A stretch of DNA of 64,000 nucleotides from Stagonosporopsis chrysanthemi (GCA_022560025.1 JAFISE010000056.1:62001-126000), one strand, 5' to 3'; counted from the stretch's first letter, positions 50,590 through 62,112 are shown. The notes: a model not told the origin generated them from the sequence alone. Translations and numbers: made by a program.

Positions 50590-51577
50590 TATTGTATGTT
50601 TGCTGCTTCTTGTAGGACCCCTTACTGACGCAAAAGAACAGATTTCAAGCAATTCAAGATTGCATATCAGACGCCCTGTAGCATTCTACGTAGGGCGCTT
50701 AGCAAACCCAAGCGCCTAGCAACATAGGAATTCAAAATTGACACCCTCGTAGCACACGACCCGCGTCTAGACCGTGATGCAGGTCTTATATAGATTGAAA
50801 ACCATGAAACCCAGAAATTGATCCTATGCACGTAATATACCGGTGACTGTGGCGTCACAATATTAGATCACGGTTTGCGCACGGATATAGTTGACACTAT
50901 GTTCTTCTCCCCTTTGATGTAAAACGACGAGACAACACAGAATCGGCGATTGGATCCTGTCACTGTGGCTGCGGGCAGCATACCAACCGATGTCGACAGT
51001 GCACAGTGGCTGCGCAAACGCAATTTGCTGCCTGGACTACTTGCGCACTTCGAGCCTGAGGCTTGGGCACTGGATCTGGTGCCTCCAAAGGAGCCGAGCA
51101 ATTTGTTGTCTTCGCCGTCGAGAGTGAAAGCATGATATATTACATCGGGATAAAGCTTCACCAGCTTCCCGACCTACATCAGAAGCACCAGAGCATCTGG
51201 TAGAAGAGAAGAAGAATTCGAAAAAGGCCTCTCCAGGGGAAATGCCTCAACGAGCACCCAAAACTTTGCACGCGACAGCAAGGAGAAATGTCGTTCTCCT
51301 GTGGCTCTAGAAGCCCTGGAGGATATGGACCAATTTCATGGGTACTGCGATTGTACGGGGTAGGCCGAGGACGATTAAGTTTGCGTCCTGGTGTAAGTAG
51401 ATGAGCGGGTTGTAGATCTATAGGGTGACCACTTGAAATATACTTCCAGAGTATCAGCAGCCATTCACTTCTTTGGTACCCTAGTCAATTTTGCTCTTGT
51501 CTACTTTACGTGTTGTATTTTACTAAGGCACGTCTTCTGAGTAATTGAAGAAAAGATCGGATCAGCTGTTCTATGAA
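50590..51577. other. Intergenic, host-like DNA right of the repeat block
   Basis: Composition returns to normal near 50,590. Frames at 50,868-51,161 (-) and 50,944-51,135 (+) overlap each other and match no family I know. Nothing else can be supported. Confidence 0.4.
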
Positions 51578-53442
51578 CTATTCTTTGACCGGCTGTACGT
51601 TGACGCGTAGGTGCTGGCCGTAGAAGAATGGCAAAAAGGTGTCGCGAAAGGGGAGGTGTTCGGGCCTGCTTGTATTAGTCAAATATTAGCAGATGTAGTG
51701 CTTGCATAATTGTAGTCGTAGTGCGACTTACATAGGCTCCTGAAGCGAGAAGTTGAATTTACGGACGGTGTGGGCAAAAGCTAGACGCAATTCCGCCCAT
51801 GCTAGACTAACCGTAGTTAGTGCTGCTGTTTTACATGTCTTTGCGACTTGGTGGCACTTACTTGATACCCAGACACATACGCGGACCGCGAGAAAAGGCC
51901 ACGAGCCAATTATCCAGTTCAGCCGACTCAAGCCATCGCTCAGGCTTGAAAACTTTCGGTTCAGGAAAGATAGAGGCGTTGTAGTGTACGAAGGTACTTC
52001 CACAAGAAACTACCGTCTAGGCAGAGTTAGTTGAACCCTCCACTATCTGACTCTGAGGACTTACTGCAGGTGGTACAGTCACTCCATTGATAATCGCACC
52101 TGTTGAGGGCACCACGCGCAACATCCCAGAGACGACGCCAGATGACATACGCAAAGACTCCTTGATGACCGCATTCAGATATGGCAGGCGCTCCAATATG
52201 CGTACACTGGGCTCTTCTGAGAGAGTGGGCCAGGTGGCTAGCAGCTCCTTTTTCAACATTTGCAAGACAACTGGCCGTTGAAGCAAGTGATGAGTGCCTA
52301 CCATCAGAGTGTTGCCAACAGTATCGGCACCGCCAAACATTAATGCCTGGCCTTCCTCATACAGGCTTCCCGCTGATGGCACCACATTGTTTCGAAATGC
52401 ATTCGGATCCATGAGGCGATGGTATATAGTCATGTTGTGAGGAAGCTGTTTCAGCTTTTCTGGATTGTCTGTCAGATCGCTGATCTGTTGTCTGAGTAGC
52501 TACGAAACATCAGCCAAATTTCAAAATTACGCGTTCAAATCCAGCTCGATGCACTGATAGAACACACCTGTTGTAGGTCCACAAGTCCAGAGGTTGAAGG
52601 ACTAAGGATCTTTGAGAGCTTTGGTGGACAGTTCATGATCATGTTCTTGTAGAAATCGGAGTATTTAAAGCGGATGAATACCGGCAACGATGCGTCCATG
52701 GCAACCACGATTGGAGCCGCAAAGTCGGGTGCATCGACAGCGTGAATGGGCTTGCCAAAACAAAAAGTACAGATGATGTCCATACTCAGACACCGAAAGG
52801 CATAGTAAAGATCTGCACTGTTAGAAGCCAAGCTTTGTCTCACGAAAGCTGCGCACAATTCTTTTGTCTGCTCGGTCAGTAATCTCTCCGCACCATCGAT
52901 GGCACTTTGGGAAAAAGACCGGTTGAGAACATCTTTGCGAACCTTGCTTTCAGAGTAAGTCAAAAAGCCAAAGCTAGACCTGTCCTCTCCAAAGCTTCGG
53001 TAGAGTCGTGCTTCCTTGTCCCAGCGATTCTTCATGTTGTAGATTTCGTTGTATGCCTTTGGATTGGCAAAGTGGAGCTGTTGCGACAGTGTTAGTAAGT
53101 ACGGAGAGCTGATTGCAGGCGAAGCGCTGAACTTCTCACCTCGTTTGGGCCTACGCGCACCACGTCACCTGTTCCACTCAGCGGACGATAGTTTGTTAAA
53201 CAGTAAAGAATCTTACCATATTGCGCGTGGAGACTGACAAGTTCGTTGCAGAAGGACCGATTTGCAATACACTCCACGTAGGCTTTCCAATAGGAGGTCG
53301 TGGCTGCGAAGCGGGGTCCTGGAAATTTGGCCAAAGAGTGGAAATAGATGTTGTAGACGACAATGTACACTGCATAAGCGATCGTTGTTGCGACCGCAGC
53401 CGGCAGTAGCAGACCTACAATTCCATGATCGAGAGTCTGCAT
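51578..53442 (-). CDS. Cytochrome P450 monooxygenase
   Basis: Seven exons (53442-53217, 53168-53140, 53077-52568, 52499-52065, 52016-51862, 51806-51732, 51665-51578) give 505 residues; all joins keep frame. An N-terminal membrane anchor (about residues 8-34) is followed by the proline-rich hinge KFPGPR. The I-helix oxygen-binding motif is GGADT, the K-helix is KESLR (ExxR), the meander has FKPERW, and the heme site is FSRGPRMCLG with ligand Cys448. The C-terminus FRDTFLPFFYG confirms the last exon, which follows an intron in which the frame otherwise stops after EPM. The N-terminal half (RVGPNELHFANPKAYNEIY) resembles the trichodiene oxygenase-like fungal P450s. The substrate is unknown. It would sit in the ER membrane and need a reductase encoded elsewhere. 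It is divergent from a methyltransferase, as in small secondary-metabolite loci. Confidence 0.92.
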
Positions 53443-54235
53443 GGTGTTTGAGACGCGAAAACGGGTGTCAAAAGCACGAGCGTTCCGGCGAAGCCCAGAA
53501 GTTATCAAGCTAGGATAGGAACGACGTAATGCCCGACTAATGACACGTCTGCGGTTCGTCAGCCATCTTCCACGATGCAAACGAACATGAATCACGCAAG
53601 ACCGCACGTTCATCGACGTTCGTAACGTATGTCTGCCTCCATCCTGCGAGCGGTGACGTACTTGCTATCGAGGCCCTGATGGCATTCCACAAAGAAGTTC
53701 GTTCCTTATGAGCGACCGCTCTTGGTAGCAACAGATCTTTACCATTGCCCGAACTCGCTGTCGCGTAACACCCATAACGAGATCGCCGAATCTATTTGCA
53801 CGGAGATACCGTGTATTACCTGACACCTTTACGGCTATTGAAGCTGAACCTCCGTTACGTTGGGCAGTAATTGTAGCTCGCACAGAAGAGTTAGTTGGAG
53901 TAAATCTAATCGGTCAAAAAACAAAAACGTGCCCTTCGTACTGTCACGCGAAATACAGCCGCATAGGCAAAGATATTGGTCACCATCGTGGGCTGCTGCC
54001 ACAATTTAAAGTCTCGACTGGTCTCCACACAGCGAATTGGGGATCGCAATTAGATCTCAAGGCACCACTTCCCACTTTGAACCTGCCTAGCCGGGCGCGT
54101 GGAGTGCTATCCTGGCTAAAGTGGGGCGCTGGGGCTTCTGGCGTGCCGTGCCGTGCCACCCCGCCCGCTGTCAATAACTGACAGCGCCAGCCTGCCGCGG
54201 AGCGCCGCAGACGCAACAAAAACCTTGTCTACGCT
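53443..54235. promoter_or_regulatory. Shared region between P450 and methyltransferase
   Basis: 793 bp between two divergent start codons. Short frames here overlap on both strands and show no motif. Confidence 0.5.
54167..54185. promoter_or_regulatory. Perfect 19-bp palindrome, possible operator
   Basis: GCTGTCA-ATAAC-TGACAGC: seven-base arms without mismatch and a 5-bp spacer, 50 bp before the methyltransferase start codon. A direct triple GTGCC repeat lies just upstream (54,142-54,156). Symmetric sites of this kind suit a dimeric regulator; no factor is known. Confidence 0.4.
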
Positions 54236-55660
54236 ATGGCTGATCCAGAAAGTCAAATTGTTGTGGTGAGTCGCATTTCTACCTGCTGGTGGATGGTAAA
54301 CTGATGCTCGCCCCAGGACTCGGACACTGATTCCGCCTACAACGAAGACGATGCGTCGTGAGTCGCATATGTGATGATCTCGCCAAGCGCAGACTTACAA
54401 ACCGTAAAGCGAGACCACGTCCTTAAAATCGGCTATAGTCAACTACAAGTACCGCAACGGCCGACGGTATCATGCTTACAAAGAAGGCTCATATTGTTCG
54501 TGCCTCCTAGTCGGAGCTGGAAGTGTTACTAAGACGACGCAGGGGGCCCAAATGATGAAGAGCAAGCGGACCAGCTGGACATCTTGTGAAGCCTCCGCAC
54601 GCCATTGCTGAAGTAGTCGGCTGATGAGTTCAGTCATCATATCTGCTCGCTTGTGCTAGATGGCGAGCTGAGCCTGGCACCCATCTCAACAAACCCTATG
54701 GTATGGAATCTCGAAGTCATGTCGATTGCTCACGTGTTGTTAATTACGTTTGTGTAGCGCGTCCTAGATCTTGGCACTGGTACAGGGATTTGGGCAATGT
54801 AATTGAAACTCAACGAGCTTATTCGACCATGGCTGACTTGCAGACAGCGACTTTGCAGACAAGTATCCGTCCGCCGAGGTAGGTGTCGCTTGTCACAGGC
54901 AGGCACGACATCACGTTTACAATTCCAGGTACTTGGTACTGATCTGAGCCCAACTCAACCTTCCCTCATTCCTCCAAACCTGCATTTCGAAGTGGATGAC
55001 TTCACGGAGCCTTGGGTATTTCGTAAGGACAGTTTCGATTTCATCCACGCGCGATCCTTGTACGGCTGTGTCGCCGATTGGCCAGCATTCTATAAGGAGA
55101 TCTTGATGTACGTTTATATATTCAATGCGCTGCCCACGAGCTAACATTGCAAGCCACCTCCAGCCAGGTGGATACTTTGAACAAGTGGAGATGAGCGTGG
55201 TTCCTAAGTCTGATGATGGCAGCGTGATATCTGACTCTATATTCGACCAATGGGGTAAAACCTCACTTTACTTAGGAGATAAGTTCGGAAAAACTCTACG
55301 CGTTGTTGACGAGGCAAAAGGCAACTTGGAAGCCGCAGGCTTTGTGAACGTGGTTGAACATCGCTGGAAGCTTCCGATTGGTGGCTGGGCAGCAGACAAA
55401 CGGTTCAAGGAAATCGGCCAGTACAACAGGTTACATTGGGAGCAGGGCATCGAGGGCTGGAGCATCTACCTACTCACGACGGTACTACACTGGACCATTG
55501 AGGAGGTGCAGGTGTACTTGGCCAAGATGCGAACTGCGTTGAAAGATCGCAAGATCCATGCGTATCAAGAGCTGTAGGTGCACAGAGAGTTCTTGAATGG
55601 TCCCCGGCTGACTGTTATGATAGGTCATTGGTCTACGGACAGAAGTTACCAGGCCGTTGA
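54236..55660 (+). CDS. SAM-dependent methyltransferase (UMTA/LaeA-like)
   Basis: Ten exons (54236-54265, 54317-54357, 54410-54495, 54543-54585, 54634-54700, 54758-54798, 54848-54878, 54929-55107, 55154-55573, 55624-55660) give 324 residues, and phase is kept at each of nine introns of about 47-60 bp. Residues about 31-50 contain the NYKYRNGRRYHAYKEGSYW block typical of this fungal family. SAM motif I is VLDLGTGTGIWAIDFA from about residue 91, followed by LGTDLSP, then HARSLYGCVADW and HLQPGGYFEQVE. The last small exon restores the family ending SLVYGQK. The acidic N-terminus (DSDTDSAYNEDD) is also usual. Relatives include putative secondary-metabolism methyltransferases and LaeA-type regulators. 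Substrate is unknown. The P450 opposite is its likely partner. Confidence 0.88.
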
Positions 55661-56185
55661 GAGTCTCTAGTTTGGAGAGTCGCTAGGCACCAAGGAGCTC
55701 GTTTCTTTGGGGCGATCGTGTTTAAGAAGCATGAAACCCTGCGTTGGCTATAATTTGCTACTGCTGAGCATAGATAGCAAACTGAACAGATCAATTGGCA
55801 CCACAATGTAGCACATATTACGCTCTACATTCTAGATTCCCTGATTCAAGTGTTAAGTACGTCGCACAGTAATCACAGCGCGCACAAATGGCTAAGTGAC
55901 AAGAGGATCGAAGCTCCTCCACAAATTGAAGATGATCTGTGCGCATTGAATGCTCGTGTCGATAAACAGCGCATTGCTCTTTCGGATGGGAAATCCCAAG
56001 ACTCATTCTCGGTGTTGCTGTTGCTTCATTGCACGAGCTAAACGAAAAAATATTTGTCTTCGGACGATCGATGATCTCGATGGCTTCCCGAAACCACCTG
56101 AAGTTCAGATTGCAGTTTGCAGAAAAGATGAGCTTACAGCAGCTAAACAGAACCAGAGCTAGTGTTGCAGCTTTGCTTGAAAATG
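55661..56185. other. Intergenic, no supported gene
   Basis: Between two converging genes. Short frames on both strands lack motifs. Confidence 0.5.
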
Positions 56186-57555
56186 TCATCTCCCCAATGG
56201 TGGACCACCCCACGATATGCGTATCGTCTTCGGGCTCTCAGGAAATTCTGGTGTTCTTATGTCCGGTCGACTGTGTATGTAAAAAGATTTGCCCTCCATG
56301 TTCTCGTCTCTTACCAACCCCTTCGTGCTGCCCTGACTCTTCAGCGATGCAGTCTCGTTGGTATGCATCTCTCGGCAATATGCTTCTGTTTCTTGGTAAC
56401 GTGACTCGGACGTTACAATCACTTCTCTTGTGACCGTAATCTGACTCCATGCTGCCTTAATAGTGGGCCAAAAGATCGGCATCGAGGCACACATGATTGC
56501 GAAGTCGACCTCGAGGCACGAGAACGTCATGACACCAGGAAACCAATATGTGTAATCGTACATTAGTGCGCCACGATTGTTGTACCTCAAACCACTCCAT
56601 AGTCGGAGAATGGCCATCAACACGACGCTGAAGGCAGTCAGCTGACAGTGCTGTGCTGTATGCAAAACGAGTTCAGATGGGTTTCGACAAACGATCAAAG
56701 GTCGTACTGGTAATACTCACACGAGCCCCGTTGCAAATAAACCGGTCATTGCTATCACCTGTTTCCTGCTCAGATTGGGCCGAAAGTACTCTGTAAGTGG
56801 TATGAGAAAGATGATTAGGTCAAGGCACATGTTTGAGCCTGCGAATGCAAGCAGCGTGGATTTCGCCTCCTCTTTCGTGCGGTATCCAAACGCGTAGCAC
56901 TTAGCTGGAGGAGTCATGGTCTTGTCCCAGAAACCACTGAGTGGAAAGCAGGGAAACCAGGCCATGAATTGAAATACGCTGCCCCAGAGAATGACTGTAA
57001 CAAGCAGTATTATAGTTGCCTTGCGACGATAACCTTCACCCCATAGTCGCAGATACTGACATAGCAAAGACAGCTTGATGCAGACAGTGGTTGTGGTATA
57101 TGCTGCGTTTGCGACATAGAACCATTTCATGGCTGTAGAAAGAGAGCTTAGGATCAGTATTAGGTGTTGACCAATACCGTGTTTCATACCTAGGCATTTC
57201 AGTACTGCATGTGCGTGAATGCGAGAGTTGCGACCTACTTCCTACAAATGTCGATTGCGCAGCTACGTTGAAAACGGCTGCAAGAGTGACGAAGAAATCA
57301 TCCCAGCCTAGTCGGGAAACAACTTTCATTCTTGTGAAGAGTCGGAGTCCTACAGCGATAAGACTGAGCATCTGCATCGATTAGTCCCGTCCATGATAAA
57401 GAAGTGCATGGCCGTCAACGCACGAGGAATGGGGCAGAAACACCGATTGCTGTCGAGAGACGGTTGTACAAAGGTAGAGGTTCGTTCGGGTCGGGAGGAT
57501 TTCGCATCATCTCTATAAGGACAGGTATGAACTCGGCCATTGCGGTGTTATTCAT
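56186..57555 (-). CDS. Rhodopsin-like 7-TM integral membrane protein
   Basis: Four exons (57555-57424, 57371-57239, 57189-56723, 56650-56186) give 398 residues. The first three joins keep frame; the last uses a GTGTGA donor and a CAG|CAC acceptor, with a CAG|CTG acceptor three codons on equally possible. Seven hydrophobic segments are spread over about residues 40-300. The family signature is visible: VGLRLFTR then LGWDDFFV after the first helix, KWFYVANAAY, TKISLL-like VCIKLSLL, and FSCLEVDFAIMCASMPIF in the last helices, followed by a polar cytoplasmic tail. These fungal proteins (rhodopsin-domain, some called PTH11-like) are plasma-membrane proteins of mostly unknown function, some linked to surface sensing. 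The start is the first ATG; upstream codons are non-ATG. Confidence 0.85.
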
Positions 57556-58489
57556 TGTCAAATATTTTGGTAGATCAGGAGTTCCTGGGGTAAATTGTGG
57601 TATATACCAGGGTTGAAGGTAGTTTCTGGCGCACAAGACTCTCTGTCAAATACAGCAATCATGTTCACTTAAGACGAAAGTGATGACATTGTAAACGTAA
57701 ACTCTAGCGTTGTGCAAGTCGTTCGACCTGATGGCGGTGGCGAGCTAAGCAAGAAGCAGAGTTTGGTTGATATGCTCCCGCTCCACCCGCGTTTCAGATG
57801 CTAGATCAATAAGAAACGAGCCCCTCAGGCCGTGCGGAACTTCCGCCGAGCAGGTCTCTAAGGTGCAATATCATGTTCCCGCAACACACTCGCTCCCAGA
57901 TCGTGCAGCGATCACGCATTCCATTGCTCTGATTGACGCGCGCGACGCGGTAGCCTCCCGTAATGGAACGACGAAAGGTTGGTGCGACACTCGATAGTGA
58001 ACAAATCCTTTTTACTGTCGACGAGCCGTCATGGAACGAGTCATGGATTGTGTTAGCACAAGACCCCGCTTCGACGTTGATGGTCTAGGCAAAAGCATTT
58101 GGGTGGAGGTTTCGCATCTAGGCACGGTTCGACACCAAATGACTCGGTTCAGCCCGTTTATACTAGTGAAATGGATTTGGCATCAAACCGCATCCAATGG
58201 TGCGGCGACAGCAGTCGACCAAGACAGCAGTCGACCAAGACTGGGACAGCGCCCAAAGAGAACCCCGTTCCAGCATCCTAGGCCTCGGTCGAATCGTGGC
58301 GTTGATAAATCCGCTCAGGTAGATTCACACACCACACATTAGCAACCGGGCGAACAATGCAGTAGCGTTGTAAGCGCGAAAGACCTATCTGCGATGTGCC
58401 TCGCTCATCTAATGGCAATTTTGGTGAGAAGGAAACTGACGAGAGCACGAAATCATAAGAGTCCACTGCCCGTGATGCAACCTGGGCAT
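57556..58489. other. Intergenic, no supported gene
   Basis: Several short overlapping frames without motifs. A 16-bp unit containing CAGTCGACCAAGAC is repeated in tandem at about 58,208-58,243. Confidence 0.4.
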
Positions 58490-58654
58490 GGGGGGGGGGG
58501 GGGGGGGCATGTCCATTCGGCTTGGGGCAGGGCTCTTGTGTACAAAGGGGGCGCAAAAAGTTTTTTTCTTGGGACGACGTTCGCCGAAGTCCTCNNNNNN
58601 NNNNGAGTGGAGGAGAGGGAAGAAAAAAAAAGAAAAAACAAAAAACAAGTGCAG

Positions 58655-58704
<50 letters not shown>

Positions 58705-58793
58705 TCTCCACTCGGCTTGTGGCAACGCTGCTTTGTACAGAAGCGGGCCAAAAAGTCTATCTTCTGAGCAGACGATCTCCGAAGTCCTACTGA
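58490..58793. other. Assembly gap with homopolymer artefacts
   Basis: Ten N (58,595-58,604) lie between an 18-base G run (58,490-58,507) and a 47-base G run (58,656-58,702). The sequence after the first run is a poor-quality echo of the sequence after the second (both contain TCGGCTTG, TACA and CCGAAGTCCT in the same order and spacing). This looks like a low-quality contig end scaffolded next to its own better copy. Confidence 0.85.
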
Positions 58794-59460
58794 CCCACAG
58801 TCTACCCATGGACATGCTCAGAGCAACCGCAAGCGCAAACTCCCTTGCCAGGAGTTGATCTTCAAGGCGAGATGCTTTATGGTGGTCACGATGTGCTTGC
58901 GAGGTCTGAATATTTATAGTAGGTTGTACTACGAACTGCTAATCCAGTTATCAAACTACCAAGTAAGCCATCTCATGTTAAAGACGATAATTGGCATGTG
59001 GAGCAGAGTACTGTGTTCACATGGGCCCGTTCGTACACCCTCGATTGTTGCATGCTATTGATCTGACCATGAATAAGCCCGTTTCTTTCGAATGATCGTT
59101 GTCAAGCACCAGAAAACTTTAGGTTACCGACAAATGTTGCAGAACAGAGCTAAATTTAGTTCTGATAGATATGTGAAAAGAGAGTAGCGTGAGCATGCGT
59201 GGTGTGGAGCTATATCTGTTTAATACGCTACATGGATCAGACCATAGCAAGTTGTAGCTAACGTAAGGTTCTATTGTTCCAAGAAATGATTGCCCAAAAG
59301 AAACGAGGTATTTCGTAGTATTCTCCACCATTGTCAGTACTCAACCAAATACAGGTCCGTGTATACAACACAGCCGATGCCAGGCATGAGCAGACGTGTC
59401 AGAGTCCTTCTTTGGTGGCAAAAGTAAGGTATGCCCCTTCAGGGGGGGAAACCTTCACCT
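58794..59460. other. Intergenic, no supported gene
   Basis: Moderately AT-rich DNA with short frames only. It is downstream of the TIM-barrel gene. Confidence 0.4.
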
Positions 59461-60424
59461 CTATGTGTTGCTGTTGGGTTTGATGTGTTTAAATCTCTTT
59501 GTGATGTTTGTGATCGCTTCCTCGACCGGCAATCTCTCCATCGAGCTTGCCCCGTAAAAGCCGTGCACACCCTTTGTTCTGCTGATGACATACTCTGCGT
59601 CTTGCGGTTTGGCGATAGGGCCCCCGTGACAGAGAACGATGATGTCCGTCTTGATACTGGTGGCCGCATCTCTGATCTCCTGGATCAGCTTTACACAGTC
59701 ATCGAGACTTTTTCCGCTTGTTGCGCCAATGCTACCGGAAGTCGTGAGGCCCATGTGTGCGACAAGTATGTCCGCCCCCACACAGGCCATTTTCCTTGCT
59801 TCGTCAACATTGAAGACATATGGTGTAGTCAGGAGATCGAGATCACGAGCTTTCTGGATGACTTCGACCTCTGCATCGTAGCTCATGCCTGTTTCTTCGA
59901 GATTCTGCCGAAAAATGCCGTCGATCAGGCCAACCGTAGGGAAGTTTTGTATACCAGCAAAGCCAAGGTCTTTGAGCTGTATCAAGAGCTTATCCATTGA
60001 TCGGAAAGGGTCTGTCGCGCACACTCCTGCTAGAACTGGTGTCTTTTGAACAACGGGAAGGACTTCTCCAGCCTAAACAACCTAGTCAGCTGCCTATCCT
60101 GACCCTGTGGACCACCTCGCCACACTATCATATTGCGCTGGTGTTGTGCGGCGCGCTTTACGTCAAAACGCAGTGCATTTGGCAGCTCACCATTTCAAGG
60201 ACTACGTCATTCGCATTACCATATGGCATAAGACCAGCAAGCGATCCTCTTCCCGCCATGCGATATCGCCCACTGTTGTAAATGATGATCAAATCGCCCC
60301 CACCTTGCTCAATGAACTTTGCGCTAAGGCCAACGCCGGCACCAGCACCCACGATCAGCTGGCCATCTTCAATCGTTCTCCGGAGGCTAGCGACAATGTT
60401 TTCACGATTGGTAGGCGGTGCCAT
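59461..60424 (-). CDS. TIM-barrel protein, PEP hydrolase-like
   Basis: Two exons (60424-60191, 60072-59461) give 281 residues. The intron (118 bp) has a GTGAGC donor, a CTGAC branch point and a TTTAG acceptor. The start is the first ATG, giving MAPPTNREN. Barrel features in order are GAGAGVGLSAKFIEQGGGD, IIYNSGRYRMAGRGSLAGL with MPYGNAN, then VLAGVCATDP, GFAGIQNFPTVG, the strand ADILVAHMGLT, and IIVLCHGGPI, all hallmarks of the PF09370-type TIM-barrel family (phosphoenolpyruvate hydrolase-like). The chemistry in fungi is not known to me. It is divergent from a UPF0261 gene only 172 bp away. Proteins of the plant Tm-1 type join both domains in one chain, so the two products probably work together. 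Confidence 0.9.
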
Positions 60425-60596
60425 ACTGCCGATGGTGTGATGTTGTTTGCTTGACCTCGATGGCCGCGTAGATGCCACTAATAGTGGTGCATAAAGCCAA
60501 ATGACGTATGCAAGGCAGGCGATCGCGGGGAGCGGAGCTGGCAGTCAGTTATCATGTATCTCTGGCCCGCCTCGGCAGCCGTTCAACCTCTGCATT
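60425..60596. promoter_or_regulatory. Bidirectional promoter, TIM-barrel / UPF0261 pair
   Basis: Only 172 bp separate the two start codons, so both genes must share promoter elements. An upstream in-frame ATG for the plus gene at 60,501 would shorten this to 76 bp. Confidence 0.6.
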
Positions 60597-61850
60597 ATGA
60601 CACGAATTGTTCTTCTCGGGACTTGTGATACCAAATTGGAAGAGCTATTATTTCTGCGCGATATTATCTGTACAGCCAATGTTGAGGTTGTACTCGTGGA
60701 TGTTGGTCGGTCGCTGGTTAACCATAAATTCATATCGGTGTCACAGGCTGACCTACTGATCAAACACGCCGGTGGCAAAAATATATCCATGCAAGAGCGA
60801 GGAGATGTGGTCAAGACTATGGCGGACTGTGCAACAAAGGCAGTGGAGTCTATGTTCGAAGAGAGCTCCATTCACGGCATCATTGCTGCTGGCGGCTCTT
60901 GCGGCACTTCAATAGCGGCCGCGGTCATGAGGGATGCACTGCCAATCGGATTCCCAAAGCTCATCGTTTCTACTGTTGCAAGTGGCGATGCCGGCCACAT
61001 CATAGGAGAGACTGACATTTCGCTTATGTACTCCGTTGCGGATATTGCAGGCCTGAATCAATTCCTCATGGATATCTTGAGTAATGCTGGGAGAGCAATA
61101 GCGAGCATGGCGCTTGGATTCTCCAAACGAAAGCGGCAAGAGGGCAGTTCTACGAAGAAGCGAATTGGCATCACAATGTTCGGCGTCACTACGCCTGCAG
61201 TCGACGAGATTCGAAGACATCTCAGAGCAGTCCACGATGTCGACATCTTTGTGTTCCATGCAACTGACCATGGTGGTAAAGCTATGGAAAGGCTTATCCA
61301 CGAAGGTCAAATTGATGCTGTACTGGATCTTACAACAACAGAGATATGCGACTACATTACTGGCGGCGTCATGAGCGCAGGACCAAGGCGTCTTGAGGCT
61401 GCTGCCGCAGCTGGTATTCCCAAGATAATATCGGTAGGCGCAACAGATATGACGAACTTTGGACCACTTGAAACCGTACCAGAGCGCTATAAAAACCGCA
61501 CGCTGTACGAGCATAATCCAGCCGTCACGCTAATGCGAACATCGAAGGAGGAGGCGGCTCAAGTTGGCGAACACATCGTGTCCAAGCTGAAATTGTGTGC
61601 GAAAAACCCGAGCATGATACAGGTGTGGTTACCCAAAGGCGGGATTAGTACGATCGCCCTTCCCGGGGCCCCCTTCGCGGATGCAGAAGCAGACACGACG
61701 TTGTTCACGGTTATCGAGACTGGGCTGGCAGGTAGCGGCATCAAAATTGTGAAGGATGATAGAGCGGTCAATGACGCCGGCTTTGCGCGAGACATAGCAG
61801 ACGCTCTGCTCGCAAAGCTCGCACCCTCCGAATTGATCGAACGACCATAA
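60597..61850 (+). CDS. UPF0261 / Tm-1-like ATP-binding protein
   Basis: A single exon of 417 residues, the usual family length. The start MTRIVLLGTCDTK is the conserved N-terminus; an ATG 96 bp upstream would add an unconserved extension. The first half has DTKLEEL, IIAAGGSCGTS (a glycine-rich nucleotide-binding loop) and STVASGDAGHIIG; the second half has GITMFGVTTPAV, VFHATDHGGKAMERL (family-typical), GGVMSAGPRRLEAA and WLPKGGIS. Members are cytoplasmic; the tomato Tm-1 N-terminal domain belongs here and binds nucleotide. The fungal role is unknown. Its neighbour codes the second domain of the Tm-1 architecture. Confidence 0.93.
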   Translation: MTRIVLLGTCDTKLEELLFLRDIICTANVEVVLVDVGRSLVNHKFISVSQADLLIKHAGGKNISMQERGDVVKTMADCATKAVESMFEESSIHGIIAAGGSCGTSIAAAVMRDALPIGFPKLIVSTVASGDAGHIIGETDISLMYSVADIAGLNQFLMDILSNAGRAIASMALGFSKRKRQEGSSTKKRIGITMFGVTTPAVDEIRRHLRAVHDVDIFVFHATDHGGKAMERLIHEGQIDAVLDLTTTEICDYITGGVMSAGPRRLEAAAAAGIPKIISVGATDMTNFGPLETVPERYKNRTLYEHNPAVTLMRTSKEEAAQVGEHIVSKLKLCAKNPSMIQVWLPKGGISTIALPGAPFADAEADTTLFTVIETGLAGSGIKIVKDDRAVNDAGFARDIADALLAKLAPSELIERP

Positions 61851-62112
61851 CGGCGTCCGATAATACGAGCCCCTTGCTGCCACATGTACAACTTGGCGGG
61901 GTGGCGGGTCCAATATAGCAGCGGCGCTCTCAGGCGTCCTACCATCATCTTACGTTGACGTTTGATTGGCCGGATGGCGACCGGCAAGGCCTGCACCGCC
62001 GCACTCCGCTGCCGCCTTAACATCGTATGAAAGACACCGTGATTCCACCACCTTCGCTTTGCCAGCTGGTAAACACTTTCCTTGTTAACAGTCAGTCGCT
62101 ATAATCCGCATC
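61851..62112. other. Intergenic between UPF0261 and GH76 genes
   Basis: 262 bp without coding signal. It holds the terminator of the UPF0261 gene and the promoter of the next gene; no element is clear. Confidence 0.5.

Larger units (their letters stand above)
12190..50590. other. RIP-mutated transposon block
   Basis: About 38 kb in which TpA is very common and CpA/TpG are scarce. Reading frames of recognisable transposon proteins are broken mainly by TAG and TAA, as expected from CAG, CAA and TGG. Edges are abrupt: host-like composition lies on both sides. The pattern matches RIP, the pre-meiotic C-to-T mutation of repeats in Pezizomycotina. Pogo-B (18,531-20,382) stands out as an island of higher GC. 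Confidence 0.9.

Noticed and set aside
58656..58702. G-quadruplex or telomere-like tract
   Set aside because: A pure G run next to an N gap and a duplicated contig end is an assembly artefact; no telomere repeat unit is present.
58394..58858. Frames with long Gly or Pro runs and unknown residues
   Set aside because: They are translations of the G runs and the N gap.
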